This document shows positions 1 through 11,500 of a stretch of DNA of 64,000 nucleotides, one piece after another; positions within the stretch are counted from its first letter, which is position 1; each line of letters opens with the position of its first letter. The stretch comes from Toxonevra muliebris. Lineage: Eukaryota; Arthropoda; Insecta; Diptera; Pallopteridae. The notes under the pieces were generated by a model. It did no database searches, was not told where the DNA came from, and worked only from the letters and a program-made list of their open reading frames with translations. The position numbers and the translations under genes are program-made. The stretch lies in assembly GCA_963691655.1 (NCBI GenBank), contig OY829328.1, forward strand, positions 12,292,704 to 12,356,703. Direction: 5' to 3'.

Positions 1-950
1 ATATAACTCAGATGACTTTTGGGTATATCTCCTCCTGTAGATTTGGCGCAAGGATGTTAATTGGCAATGTAATGTCGCAGGAAAAAGGTCAGTAAAATCG
101 AAAAAGAGGGCATGGCACCTCCTATATAATCTGAGTTTAAATTATGGGATATTTTAGTATATATGAATAGTCGTGACCCTTTCCATACAACTCGAATCCT
201 TTTATATATATCTCGAGAATCATTTACAGCACTGGACTGAAATTCGACGTTGGTTGACAGAACCTCGCCACAAAAAAAAAAAAAAAAAAAAATTTGGGTG
301 GGATTGAAGAAGAAGGCAAGGAACTTTTCATATAACCTGAATTTTCATTATTGTATATCTCAGGAACTATTTGTGGGGCAGTACAAAGATTTGGAATGAA
401 AATAGAATTTGCCAATAGAATGAGGTGAGTAAAATATGGTATTTTTCCTAAATTATTTGTGGTACAGTATTGATTGTTGGGATGCTGGCACGAGAGCTTT
501 GATTGCCCGTGGAAAATGCTAGAAAAAAAAAATGAATGGAATAAATAAATAATGAGTTCCAAACATTTCCGTGCAAAGCAAATGTTTGAAACTGTATACC
601 TGAGAAACTATAGCAAAGAAGACAATAACTGTTCGTGTGTAAAAAGGACTTGTAAGTAGTAGTTATTGGGCAGAAAGTGGAAGTTTTTGGGCAAGTAGAC
701 ACTAAAAGTTTAGTTGTGAAGGCTGATGTTGTGATGTTGATAGTTATTTGAGAGCCATAGCAAGAAAGATGATGAAGGTTTGTGTGTTAAGATGGGATGT
801 CGAAAGCATTAGCTAAGAAGAATGTTGACACTATTGAACAAGTGGGAGTGAAACTACCCATGTAAATGATATGAATGATTTGTGCAATAATTAGACTTTA
901 ATCGGAGACTGACACGCTTATATGGCCATCTATTTTGCAAACGTTTTTTG
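1..950. other. Intergenic or intronic, no gene seen
   Basis: AT-rich sequence with homopolymer runs (for example the A run near 272-291). The open frames here are short, low-complexity and lack family resemblance. No exon, RNA gene or transposon end is recognised. It could be part of a long upstream fra intron or intergenic DNA. Confidence 0.5.
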
Positions 951-991
951 CACACTAACCACTAGGTCGCCGTAGCCTAGTGGTTAGTGTG
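951..991. repeat. Perfect 15-bp inverted repeat over the SINE A box
   Basis: CACACTAACCACTAG at 951-965 is the exact reverse complement of CTAGTGGTTAGTGTG at 977-991, separated by 11 bases. The right arm overlaps the SINE A-box-like sequence and the left arm lies just outside the SINE head. Possible sources are a second, inverted SINE head or a fold-back event at insertion. Confidence 0.85.
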
Positions 992-1241
992 TTGGACTGC
1001 TACACAGTGGTGCCCGGGTTGATATCTCGGCACGCTCAAAAATCAAAAATAGAAAATAAAAATGTTTCACGGTACCACCTTGCCTATCAAAAGCTTTTCA
1101 CTTCACCGTTCGGATTCGGCATAAAACTGTAGGTCCTTTCCATTCGTGTACAAATATAACTCACACAACATGAATGGATGCGAAAAGCTCGGCCTTGGCC
1201 CTCCATGGGATGCTGTGCAGTAATAGTAGTAGTAGTAGTAG
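966..1241 (+). repeat. tRNA-derived SINE, family 1, copy 1
   Basis: The head looks like a tRNA-type internal promoter: TAGCCTAGTGGTTAGTG near 973-989 resembles an A box, and GCCCGGGTTGATATC near 1012 resembles a decayed B box. The body shares several blocks with 40917-41235, including AAGCTTTTCACTTC, the TTTCCATT stretch, and CACACAA followed by ATGAATGGATGCGAAAA. The copy ends in an AGT-type microsatellite at about 1222-1241. Two diverged copies with the same tRNA-like head and body indicate a SINE. It is not a functional tRNA because the cloverleaf does not close. Confidence 0.7.
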
Positions 1242-2104
1242 TTTTTTACTTTGCCAGGTGCTGACAGCGTAGCTATTTACTTTATATTTGATAATTTCTC
1301 ATACTTATGTGCTTTAAATTAAAAAAAAAAAATAATCCTGTGATGTTTTTAGAAATACATGCATAAAACATAAAGTATAATTGCATAAACAAAAATTTAA
1401 TTATGATGCAACCACATTCAAACAAGAGCTTTTATAGTAACATATACTATACACTCATACATATATTACATATTTATATTATCCTGAGGCTTTTCAATTG
1501 CAATTTTTGTTTGCCGTAAATGCCTACAACAAACGAGCAAATACCAACTTGTTAATTACATCATCAACAGCAGCAGGATTAAACAATATTATGATCGCTT
1601 GCAACCGCATTCGGGTACACCGTAGTTGTCTATTTGTCTGTCTGTCTGTTTGACCATTCCTATGTGGCTACATGACATGTGCTTTGAATAATATTGCAAA
1701 CAATTTGTTGTTTTTTTTTTTGCATATATTAATTTAAATGCTAAACATCTTGATGTCACTCAATGTCTCTAGAGTCGTCCATACAACAATGAACCACGAG
1801 TACAGACCGCAGCAATAATTTGAAATGAAACAATTAATAAAATTTTAAATATTCATACACACATATTAATTAGACAATCATATAAAATTGGAAGAGTTTA
1901 ATGTTTACATTAATGTAGTTTTATAAAAATTAATTAGTACATACCCTTCTAGAAATATCATAATATTCCCTAGAAATAGAAATATATTATTATTATTTGA
2001 CTTAAAAAATGGATAGAATGCAATCAATGATTGTGAACTGATTTTGAAAATTTTGGGAAAGAAATCATGATAAAAGATCAAATTAATAAATCATAATCCA
2101 TTCC
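1242..2104. other. No gene seen
   Basis: AT-rich sequence with short simple repeats (TCTG repeats near 1629, T runs near 1710). No coding or transposon signature recognised up to the LINE target duplication at 2105. Confidence 0.5.
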
Positions 2105-2299
2105 ATTTATTAGATATTCTTTTTTTTTTTTTTTTTTTTTTGGCGGTTGAGACGATAAAAATGTCTCACACATCATCAAACTGTCGTCACAGCTTGGTAT
2201 GTGGGGGTTGGACCCACTAAACATCCTCCTCATTCTCTTGAGACTTGGTTCCACCCTGGAACCGTTGCTACATTACTTCAGGGTGGAGTCTCGTTTTGT

Positions 2300-3189
2300 C
2301 CTTACTAGACTCTCGTCGTTATACCTGCGTCCAGGTCCCGCCTCTTACGTAGCACGTCCTCGACGTATCTTGCCACGTCGTCCAATTGTCTTCGCTGACC
2401 AGCATGGTTTCTACTGCGCTGTCAGTTGTGAATACTCCAGTCACATTTTCCAAGGCCTTGCGCTGTGTTTGCACACATTGTGCATTGGAAGAATGTGTGT
2501 TCTGCGCCATCCAGTTTCGAGTCGCCATATACGCAATCAGGTCGCTATGCTTTCCCGATGGCCTTCAGATATTTGCGGAAGTATCCATGTCCTAATAGGA
2601 ATTGCGTCAGGTAATAGTTGACCTCGCCAAATCGTCTATTTAGCCAAATGCTTAAGTCAGGAATGAGCTTGGCTGTCCACCTTCCTCGGGTATCGGTGTT
2701 CCATCGTTCTTGCCTTTTCCTCATTGTTTCCAGCTTTACGTCTTGTGCCGTTGTCCTCATGTTGTTGCTTGTCTTCTTCATTTCCCATATTTCCTTACGC
2801 TCGTTAGCCAGTAGGTCAATAGGTGTCGTTCCGCTGATCACCAGTACTGCGGCCTCCGACACTGTGCGGTATGCTGAGGCTACCCGTAGTGCTGTAGTCT
2901 GCTGTACCGACGATAAGACCCTCCTTTTATATTTCACGTTTAACACGTCAGCCCATATCTCACATCCATACAGTAAAACTGATTGTGTTGTCGACAGCAG
3001 CAACTTCCTTTTCCCATGCGCCGGGCCTCCGACGTTGGCCATTAATCTGCTGAGCCAAGCTGTCGCCTGGGCCGCCTTGGTCACCGCGTGTTTTATCTGC
3101 GCCCAATACGACAGTTTGTTGTCAAGTCTTAATCCCAAATATTTTACTACCTTCTGCGTACTTATAGTATCTTGGCATATTCGTGGCAT
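2300..3189 (-). pseudogene. C-terminal region of the R1-like polyprotein
   Basis: A 214-codon open frame (2545-3189) covers the reverse transcriptase thumb and connection region, with YLGLRLDNKLSYW and LLYGCEIWADVL. It is offset in frame from the upstream segment, so a frameshift lies near 3190-3250. Further downstream another frame carries the conserved AEHTFFQC motif and a VARYVEDVLRKR tail. These C-terminal marks place it with R1-type elements. No intact protein can be made. Confidence 0.75.
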
Positions 3190-3257
3190 ATTCGCATCTC
3201 AACTTCCAGTGGGATGTGCTTCTTCGTAAGGAAGAGCAGCTCCGTTTTTTCGGTGAC

Positions 3258-3835
3258 TTACTTTAGTCCATGTGAGTCGAGCCATGCTTGTGTTCTCAGC
3301 ATGACCTGGTTGAGCTTCCTCTGTGCTTCCTCAGTGTTGCGTCCAGTGATTACAGGCGCGATATCGTCTGTATATCCCACCATATATGTGTCGTCCGGCA
3401 TCTCTATGCGTAGTATCTCATCGTAACTGGCGTTCCAAAGGTCAGGGCCAAGGATAGACCCCTGTGCTGCGCCCGACGTGATTTGTTTTACTCGGGTTCC
3501 ATCGGTGTCGTAGATGAGTTCGCGATCGCTCAGGTAGCTCCGCATGATTCTTTTTAAGTATGCAGGCACTCGAAATCGATTTTCCAGAGCGTCGATCATA
3601 TCCGTCCATCTGGCGCTATTGAAAGCGTTCCTGACGTCCATAGTTGCCAGTAGTACCACTAGTCTGGAATGGTGGTTTCCGCGCTGCGCTGCTTCTACAC
3701 TTGTCACAACTTCTTCTATGGCTCCAATCGTTCATCTTCCGGGTCTGAAACCGTGTTGTCTTTTGGATAGCCCTCCGGTACGGTTGATTGCTGTCTCTAG
3801 ACGAGGCTTTATCAATCTCTCCAATAGTTTTCCTG
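3258..3835 (-). pseudogene. Reverse transcriptase fragment of the R1-like element
   Basis: Read on the minus strand, this holds the fragment from KLLERLIKPRLE through GFRPGR, then an in-frame TGA. It continues open through TMDVRNAFNSARW and the catalytic-site motif YTDD, and ends with SHGLK followed by a TAA. The sense continues past that stop (TEKTELLFLTKKHIPLE), so both stops look like point nonsense changes. The N-terminal reverse transcriptase blocks are missing because the insertion is truncated. Confidence 0.8.
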
Positions 3836-3849
3836 ATTTATTAGATATT

Positions 3850-6800
3850 GAAAAAAAAGTTTTGATATAAAACTTGTATACTTTTTGATTTGTTTTTGTG
3901 TTAAGCTGTGTATATTAAAGAAACTACTGGAAATTAAGAACACAAACTCCACAATAACATCACGGCTTCATTAAGAGGAAGCGGTGTTTTGTTTTTCGTG
4001 ACCATTACTTTTCTAATTTTAGAAGCACGGTACGAGTACTGAAGACAATTCTTCAGAACAGTTGCTAAATCTTTATTACCTTACTTTGCTTGCACACTTC
4101 CAATGCAAACTTTTGATTCTTGTTAGTAGTTTACTATTTCAGAAACTGTTGTTCCAGCTAGCCAAACATTATACATATTTAATCTTAATTTTAGCAAGCA
4201 TCTATGCACATTTTTCCATTTTTTCTCAATATCTTGGACATTATTGAATAATGTCGTCAATTGCGTTTTTGTAATGCCACCTAGATTAATATTTTCTAGC
4301 AAATAGCAGTACAGAACGGAATCTTTCGCCTTTTTTTTAATCATTTTCGAATGCCATATTTCAAATAATTTTTTATTTTCTATATTGTGCTTGTCTAGAA
4401 AAATTTAATTTTTTTTTAAGAGATGCAAGAAGATGTAGATCAAATTAGTTTACTTATATGTAGAATTAATTGCTTAATAAAAAAAAATATATCACGTGCG
4501 GTGCAAAGTGGTGCGTTTTCTTGTAGGCCTACCCAAAGTTTACTGAAAAAAAAGTGATGAACGTAAGTAAGGTCATTGCAAACAAACTGAACTTATTGCT
4601 AACACGATGCAAATATTTAGCATTTTTTCAGAAATTTAGTTGTCTTAACATTTGTAGTATCATCCGTTTTTTTTATGCATTAATATAATCTTTTAAGCTT
4701 TTTCTTTCAGGCACACTTATTTATTTGTTTTTAAAAAATTTATTTCCAATTAAAATCTTAATTACATATGCCTACCGTTTAGCGTACTGATGTTTTAAAA
4801 ACAAAACAAGTACTAGTCCGTTGGTTTTTTTAAAAAAAATATTAATACTAAAGCCAATTTCTTTTGACATGTCAAAAATAATCTTAAATAAATACTTATT
4901 TAATTTGGTGAGGGAGGAAAAATTAATTTTCATTTGTCAATTTAACAATAAATGCTCATTTTTTGTTTGTTTGAACCATTAGATACTGTGCTGCCTCTAA
5001 TATTTATGGTGCATTGTGCATAGCATATATGCGAAAACGTGGATACACATATTTGCAAATTGTCATCGAATTTTGTGGCAATAATAAATATTGTGTGTTT
5101 TCACTCAATAAATAGAATCGTTGGTTGGTAGTGTCATTGTCATTGATGCAGCAATTGCAACAGCAGGAGCAACAGTAGTGGTAAAGGTACCACCGCATTT
5201 TGTAGCATAGTGGTTGGTTTTCATGTTCGATTGCCTTTACAGGCAGTTGGTCAATTTGTTCGTTATTTTTCAATACAAACACAAATCCATTACCTATAAA
5301 ATCTCCTCTACTTTTGGACCTCTGAACCAACGAATATTGTCGATTTCGTTTGCAAAATTTTTGATTGCTGCAATTTAAAATTTTTGGAACATGCGTTTGT
5401 TTTATTTTCCGCTTTTACGAATATTTGCAGTTTTTAATTAAAAACCTTCATTTTCTGTTAAATATTTCTATCAATATTTATGGGATGCCTATTATTACAT
5501 ACATATGTATGTAAATATTCAGTTGGATTGCCGTTGATGCAGTTATTATTATTGAAAAGGATTATTATTATTTTTTTTTTTTTGGTAATCAATATTTAAA
5601 ATAACTGGATGAATTACTTATCAAGAAAAGTTAGATTACCCAATGATAGCTACAAAGCAATTTCAAGCTATCGTTTTATTTTTTTTAACTCCTTAGAAAC
5701 TTGAACACTCGCGCAATCAGTTTTTAATTGAACTGTCCGCCGCCGCCGACAATGCTGTCCCTGACTATTCTTTCCCCTACCGGGCGCTGTCTAAGCGCTA
5801 AGTCAAAAAGCAGCTGATCTGATGCGAATACAATAAAAGCTATAAAAGTTTATGGGGAAAAACTGAAATTTAAGTTCTACAGAATTAAATCAATAAAACG
5901 GTAGTAACAGCGAATTAAATGAAGCCGAAAAACTGTATTATTAAAATATTTTATTCACACTCTCTCCTTGTAGTCTGTTCACGTTCAAAGAATGTATGCA
6001 GATTTGTACAATTTATCATAAATTTTCTCTGAAAGACGCTCGTTTATCCAAAAAAAAAAACTTGCAACAAGAGAAAAAATGAGAGTAAAGTGACAGTTCA
6101 CTGTGCGAGAACTTGCAAGCTTTTGCTGGATAAATTTTTACTTGTAAGAATTTGCACGCAAGAAAACATGAATGAAAATAAAAAAAAATATATTTTACAA
6201 TTCTATTTTTGTATATCAATTTAAAATAATAAATATCAGTGAACTGAGGATGGGAGAAGTAACTAAATATCCATTTACCAGGTGTTATTATTTAATTTCG
6301 ATCATTTGTACATTTCACATCAAGTTTCATCTTCTTTTTCATATCGACTAGTTTCAATATTTCCAGCATTTGATGTTCACATTTCAACTGTTTCTAATAA
6401 CTTGAAAATTATTACAAATTTCCGTTTTATATGGAGTTTGTCATGGAATTTTACGCGAACTTGAATAGAGTACCATGCTTTACAGAGTGAAGGAGTGAAA
6501 AAACGCGGCTATTGGTGATTCCCAGTGATGAAATCTTGATCATTAATCTTGGTCTTGATCGTATCAATAACTATGATGTGATATAACCAAAAAACTTAGA
6601 TTCAATCCTAAGAAAATTATGAAGTTATCAACATCCGAGAGTTTATATGAAATCTTGAACATATGTATCAGTGTAATCGGGTACTTTTAGATGAAATTAT
6701 AGAATTTATTGTATATATCTTAATTAAACGATTTACTCTATACAAGCAAGCAGTGTTTTTTTTTTTTTTTTTTTTGTATCGAACCCGGAATTGATCAAAT

Positions 6801-6867
6801 TCATTTGTAATTTTTATTAAATTTTTTAATTTTCCATAACATATCATTTATATAAATTAATTGTACA
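3850..6867. other. No gene seen; short GC-richer patch at 5690-5830
   Basis: Mostly AT-rich non-coding DNA with T and A runs. A short patch near 5700-5820 is richer in GC, with a CCGCCGCCGCC run and several restriction-like palindromes. It could be regulatory or an untranslated exon, but nothing fixes its role. Open frames here are short and without recognisable domains. Confidence 0.45.
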
Positions 6868-8517
6868 TACAGTAAGTGGAAAAAGAAGTTATCAAAATGA
6901 AAACAAAACTTTAACACCAAATACTTCGTAATCATAGATAGCTTTAAATTTGTTTTACGTCATTAAAAAACTACATGAAATGAGGTAGAAATAGCAATAA
7001 TATTATGGAGAAAAAAATGTAGTTTTGACTTTCTTCTAAAGTTTAATAGTACTAAGTGACAGAACGATAGTGCAAAATAAGTTATCAAAAGCTTCAGCAT
7101 CCAAAATGGCCACCTTTTTCGCTAACAGTTTTAGTGAATTGGTCTTCTATAATGAAAACAAGATTTTTACATCGTTTTGGAGTGTTTTTTCCCCAATAAT
7201 CATTCACCGATTACCTTTATTCCTCGTCAGTTTGGGGAGCGTGCTTTGAAACATACATTTTCAATCTATCCTTGCATTACCATTTGATGGCGAGTTAGTG
7301 CTAAGAGATGATCATTACAAAATGTATCCTTTATCATTGTGAATAAATTCCAGTACTTTTTTAAGAGTTTTGATTTGAGTTTTGTGATCTGAAATGATGA
7401 AAACGTTAACTACTAAAATTTTCCCCATCAAGAACTATTACATTTTTTCTGGGTTTACATGGTTCATAAGCATTCAACTTGGTTTCCAATGACACAAATT
7501 TTATAAAACCATTCGTGCATAAAAATTTTGGAACATTTTCTTCATTCAGATATTTCAAAAGCCAGAAAAAAGTCCACTGTAGAGAAAATTTTTTTCAAAA
7601 ATCATACAATATTTTCTCATTCTTATGGATTTATCCACCCACATTAATATTTTGACGCAAAACTTGAATGGTTTTAAATTTATAGCGACAACGAATTAAA
7701 ACTGTAAAGATTTTATGACAAAGCCATCTAATAGAAAGTCGAGCCCATGAAATGAATGGAAAATGCTCAGAAGGGGAACGATTTTTGGAGAGTTTCCCTT
7801 TACTATGGGCCCATTACTGACGTCTAAGGCATCTCAAAGAGGAAAATAGTTCTAAAATGTTTGTACATGGGTAGTATAATCAAAATTGTATCACTGAAAA
7901 CCAAGTTGGCTGCTGATATAGTTTCTAATCATTCAAAAGACGTACCAGTATCTGAAGAAAAAAGCTGAATAGGTAAAGTTTTCATCAACTCAATTCACAA
8001 TGTCAAATCAAAATTTTTTAAATGGTGTTGAAATATGTTCATATTGATGAAGGAAGCATTTTCTATTGATCATCACTAAGCCCTGACTCGTAATCGAGCG
8101 GTAATGCAAGGACAGTTTGGAAATGCATTTTTAGAAGCACGCTCTCCACAGTATTATGGAATAAAGGAAAATGGTGAATAATGGTTTGGAGCAAGATACT
8201 CCAGAACGATGTAAAAATCTTGTTTTCATTATAGAAAACCAATTCACTAAAATTGTTAGCGAAAAAGCTGGTCATTTTGGATGTTGAAACTATTGAGAAC
8301 TTATTTTTGCACTATCGTTCTGTCACTTAGTAATATTAAACTTTAAAAGAAAATCAAAGCTAAATTTCTTTCTCCATAATATTATTGCGATTTCAACCAC
8401 ATTTCACGTAGTGTTTTAATGATGTAAAAATAAATGTAAAGCTATCTATGATTGCGAAAATATTTGGTGCTAAAGTTTTGTTTTCATTTTGATAATTTAT
8501 TTTGTACACCTACTGTA
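6868..8517. mobile_element. Decayed Tc1-like element with about 455-bp inverted arms
   Basis: The element is about 6870-8515, flanked by TA at 6868-6869 and 8516-8517. It starts CAGTAAGTGG on the left and CAGTAGGTGTAC on the reverse complement of the right, as in Tc1-family termini. The left arm (6870 to about 7325) and right arm (about 8050-8515) pair over their length at roughly 80% by eye. Shared stretches include AAGTGACAGAACGATAGTGC and AATGAAAACAAGATTTTTAC. Only about 720 bp lies between the arms. It has no intact transposase; a plus-strand stretch near 7780-7815 faintly resembles the Tc1 WG-FxxxGxGP region, but stops interrupt it. Assignment to a named Tc1 subfamily is not possible here. 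Confidence 0.85.
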
Positions 8518-11500
8518 TGTAGGAAATAGTTACCTGGTTGTTTGCAACAAATTGTCAAATCAACAATTTCCTTCTTTTTTTTTTTTTAATATTGTCATTA
8601 TTGGTTGCATTGAATGTGAGAATGAATGTGATGTTATTTGTCTGTGTTGTGAAGTAATTTAATGTGACAATGCTAAGCAGAAACAGTTAATGATACTGAA
8701 GAAGTGTAGGGTCATGACATTGGACAGTAGAGATGGCTTTCATATATAGCGAACCAAGCAAACAGAAAACTCAGGTAAATGTCAAACAGTATTATATCCA
8801 TCGTAAAACAATAAAATTAGAATGCTTGCTCGTTTGTTTGTACAATTTGAAAACAAATTAATTTGGCATTGAGAATGGATAATAAATTGAAAATTTTAAA
8901 TTATTTCAGATTTAATTTTTTTAATATAATTAAAAATTTACTTAAATTAAAACCCTGTAATTTTCCCCATGTGAAATCATGCAAACGATTGTGGTCAGTA
9001 ACGTTTAAAAATCTATTCGACTTAAGAACGATTCCAAACTGCATGTGGACAATCGAAGTATAAGCAACTTGAGGGAAGAGAATATGTGAAGATTGCTTTG
9101 TTTTGTAAAGAGTTTATCGTTGAGCACATCCACATCTAACATTCATGCAAGAAAATGATCCATCAACATTGCAAACGTTTCTCGACACTGAAAAGATTGC
9201 CATATATGATTTGTATAAATTTCCGTGTCTTATTTTACTTACGTAATTAAAATATTAAAACAATTCATTATTCGACACACATAAAGCGTTAGTAACTAAA
9301 ATGAAAACCCAACGGAAAAGCAATTTAAACTTGAAAACTCACACTAGCTACATACTTGTACATTGACAGAACGCTTAAAAGAAAACTATAAAAATGCACA
9401 ACAATTACATTATGACTTTTTGGCTCTTCTTCTTTTTTTATATTACGTAATGTGTTGCATTATATGTGAAAAACGCTTTTGTCTTAAAAAAAAAAAAAAG
9501 AAATAGGAAAAAAAAAGTATTTTTTTAAATTAAAAATACTTGCGCACATATAATTTAATGAAGCGCAAACAAAGAATTTCATGGCGCCAAACTTTTACCG
9601 TTTGAGGTTAACATACAAACACATGATAATTGCAAAACTTTTCAAAAGCATGAAGTGTAGGTATTTTAATTTTCTTTTAATACATAAATTTAAAAATTTA
9701 GATTCTTTTGCAATTAAATTATTTATGACTTTTGCTACTTACATTAACCCTAAATGGCGGCGATACATTTCATAGTTGCAGTGCTTCGTAAACTTATGTT
9801 TTACTTAATTCAAAGGCCATGTTGTTGTTGCACATGTCAAGTTAAAAACTCTGCTCTGAATGTGAAACGCTTGTATTGGAGATACCATGCAGTATGAAGA
9901 AAACCCATATTAAAATTAAAACCACAAATACACTATGACGTACATACATATGTATAAGCAAATGAGCGTGAGGTTAACATTTCTTTTGCTGACCAGTTGT
10001 CTTTCTATGCTAATTTCCTTTGGTTGTGTTTTTGTTTTTGTAATTTGTCTTTATATCCGAATCTAAAAATCAAAGTTCCATCTCTGTTAAATAACGTTTT
10101 TCTTAAATGAAATATGTAAATTATTTAAAAATGTTACACTTGAATGCAAAAAAAAAACAAAAAATTATAAATAAAAACCTCAAAAAAGAAATGCAAACTT
10201 TTCTTCTCAATTCCACTTTGTCTTTGCTTTCTTTCGTAATCATAAAAATCAACTTACTTAAGTTGCAATTTACACAAATTCTAAGCAAATTCTTTGCATA
10301 AACACTGCATATACCACCACTTGATTCGTGCAAGGTTGAAGGCCTGGCCGCCTGCCTACGCTCCACCCTTTTACTCCAGACTCAGTCACACTTAAAATAC
10401 TGCATCGAACTTGCTAATTTCTAACAATCAAACAAACAAACAGAAACACAAAAAAACGAATATATGTTGCTGCAACCAACTACTTACTCGTTCGTACTAC
10501 AACATAATGGAATACTTTACGCAGGAATGCATAAAGTAACTTGATAAAACGTTCCTTCAAAAGCAACAACAAAATGCCAAGTGCTTACTGCATGCAACTG
10601 AGTCTAGTGAGTATGTATGGAACAATTGTACGGTCGCTTGGACGTCTAAGTGGGGTAAAGTGAATTGGTGGGTGGTGCTGTTGCTTTGCTTGCTTGTTGG
10701 CTTACTATTCTGATTGCTTTGAGTATGCTTGGCCAAGCATTCAAACTCTGCTTCAGACTTTTTGTTTTCCCTACATTTTCTATTAGCATAAATATTTATT
10801 ATTATTGCAAGCGATTAAAAGGCGCTCAAGTCTTATTCAGAATGAATCGGGGGGCCGAAGCGAAGAAGGTATGCTACAAAAGTAAGCACTTTTCAAAATA
10901 ATATTTAAAGCAAATATAAAAAAGTTTCAGCATAGAATTGCATAATGTACAAAAGTTCAAAAAGATTCAATTTTGTTGTATTGTGTTAAAAAGTTCTTGT
11001 TTTTTTAGTTTTTGTTGTTTTATAAAAGTTAAGCATAACTAACTGAAGCCTCTCTTATATGGTAAATTTTAATTTAATTTTATGAAAATACCTTGAAACG
11101 AAATTTTATTCAAATGAGGTTGTGGTTGAACCTTCAAGTTCCTATTTATAAATTCATTAGTATGCAGCTACGTGTAGCTAAAAGTGCATCCATTCATCCA
11201 TCCTACAATATCAGCTACAAATATTTGTACAAATCTCATTAAACGCCTCCTTATCTGCATCATGAATCCATTGTGTTGTTTTTCTTATTGTTGTAATTCA
11301 AATTAGAAAGATACAGCACATATACACTCACACACAAAATGCTAATTCATGTGTTGTGTGATTCTAAGTATTAAACTCCTTTAATATATTAGGATATGTT
11401 GTTCTCATGTTTTGCCTTGAACTATACTGCCTGCCTCTTATGCACACATACTCCTCGTTGTGTTAGTATGTAGTAGAAAGCTTGCAAAATAAATGCCAAT

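Larger units (their letters stand above)
2105..3849 (-). mobile_element. 5'-truncated R1-like non-LTR retrotransposon with 14-bp target duplication
   Basis: The element body is 2119-3835 on the minus strand. ATTTATTAGATATT is present exactly at 2105-2118 and 3836-3849, a perfect target-site duplication. The 3' end is a poly(A) tail, seen as a T run at 2120-2141. The reverse-strand frames read as the second half of a reverse transcriptase and its C-terminal region: a finger/palm segment with GFRPGR, the palm motif YTDD (usual form YADD), then KYLGLRLD and FGEVNYYLTQFLLGHGYF. A C-terminal AEHTFFQC motif and VARYVEDVL follow. It lacks ORF1, the endonuclease and the N-terminal reverse transcriptase, as expected from incomplete target-primed reverse transcription. 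Nonsense codons and at least one frameshift show it is dead. R1 clade is inferred from the C-terminal motifs; related clades such as LOA are possible. Confidence 0.88.

Noticed and set aside
966..1035. tRNA gene
   Set aside because: A-box-like sequence is present but the B box is decayed and no acceptor stem forms; a second copy at 40917 with the same downstream body shows it is a SINE.
2199..3870. Several long plus-strand open frames
   Set aside because: They are antisense to the R1-like LINE, whose reverse-strand frames carry the recognisable reverse transcriptase motifs.
10665..10901. A hydrophobic N-terminal frame (VALLACWLTILIAL) as the missing fra signal-peptide exon
   Set aside because: No convincing start context or phase-1 donor after the hydrophobic stretch, and the rest of the frame is unrelated.
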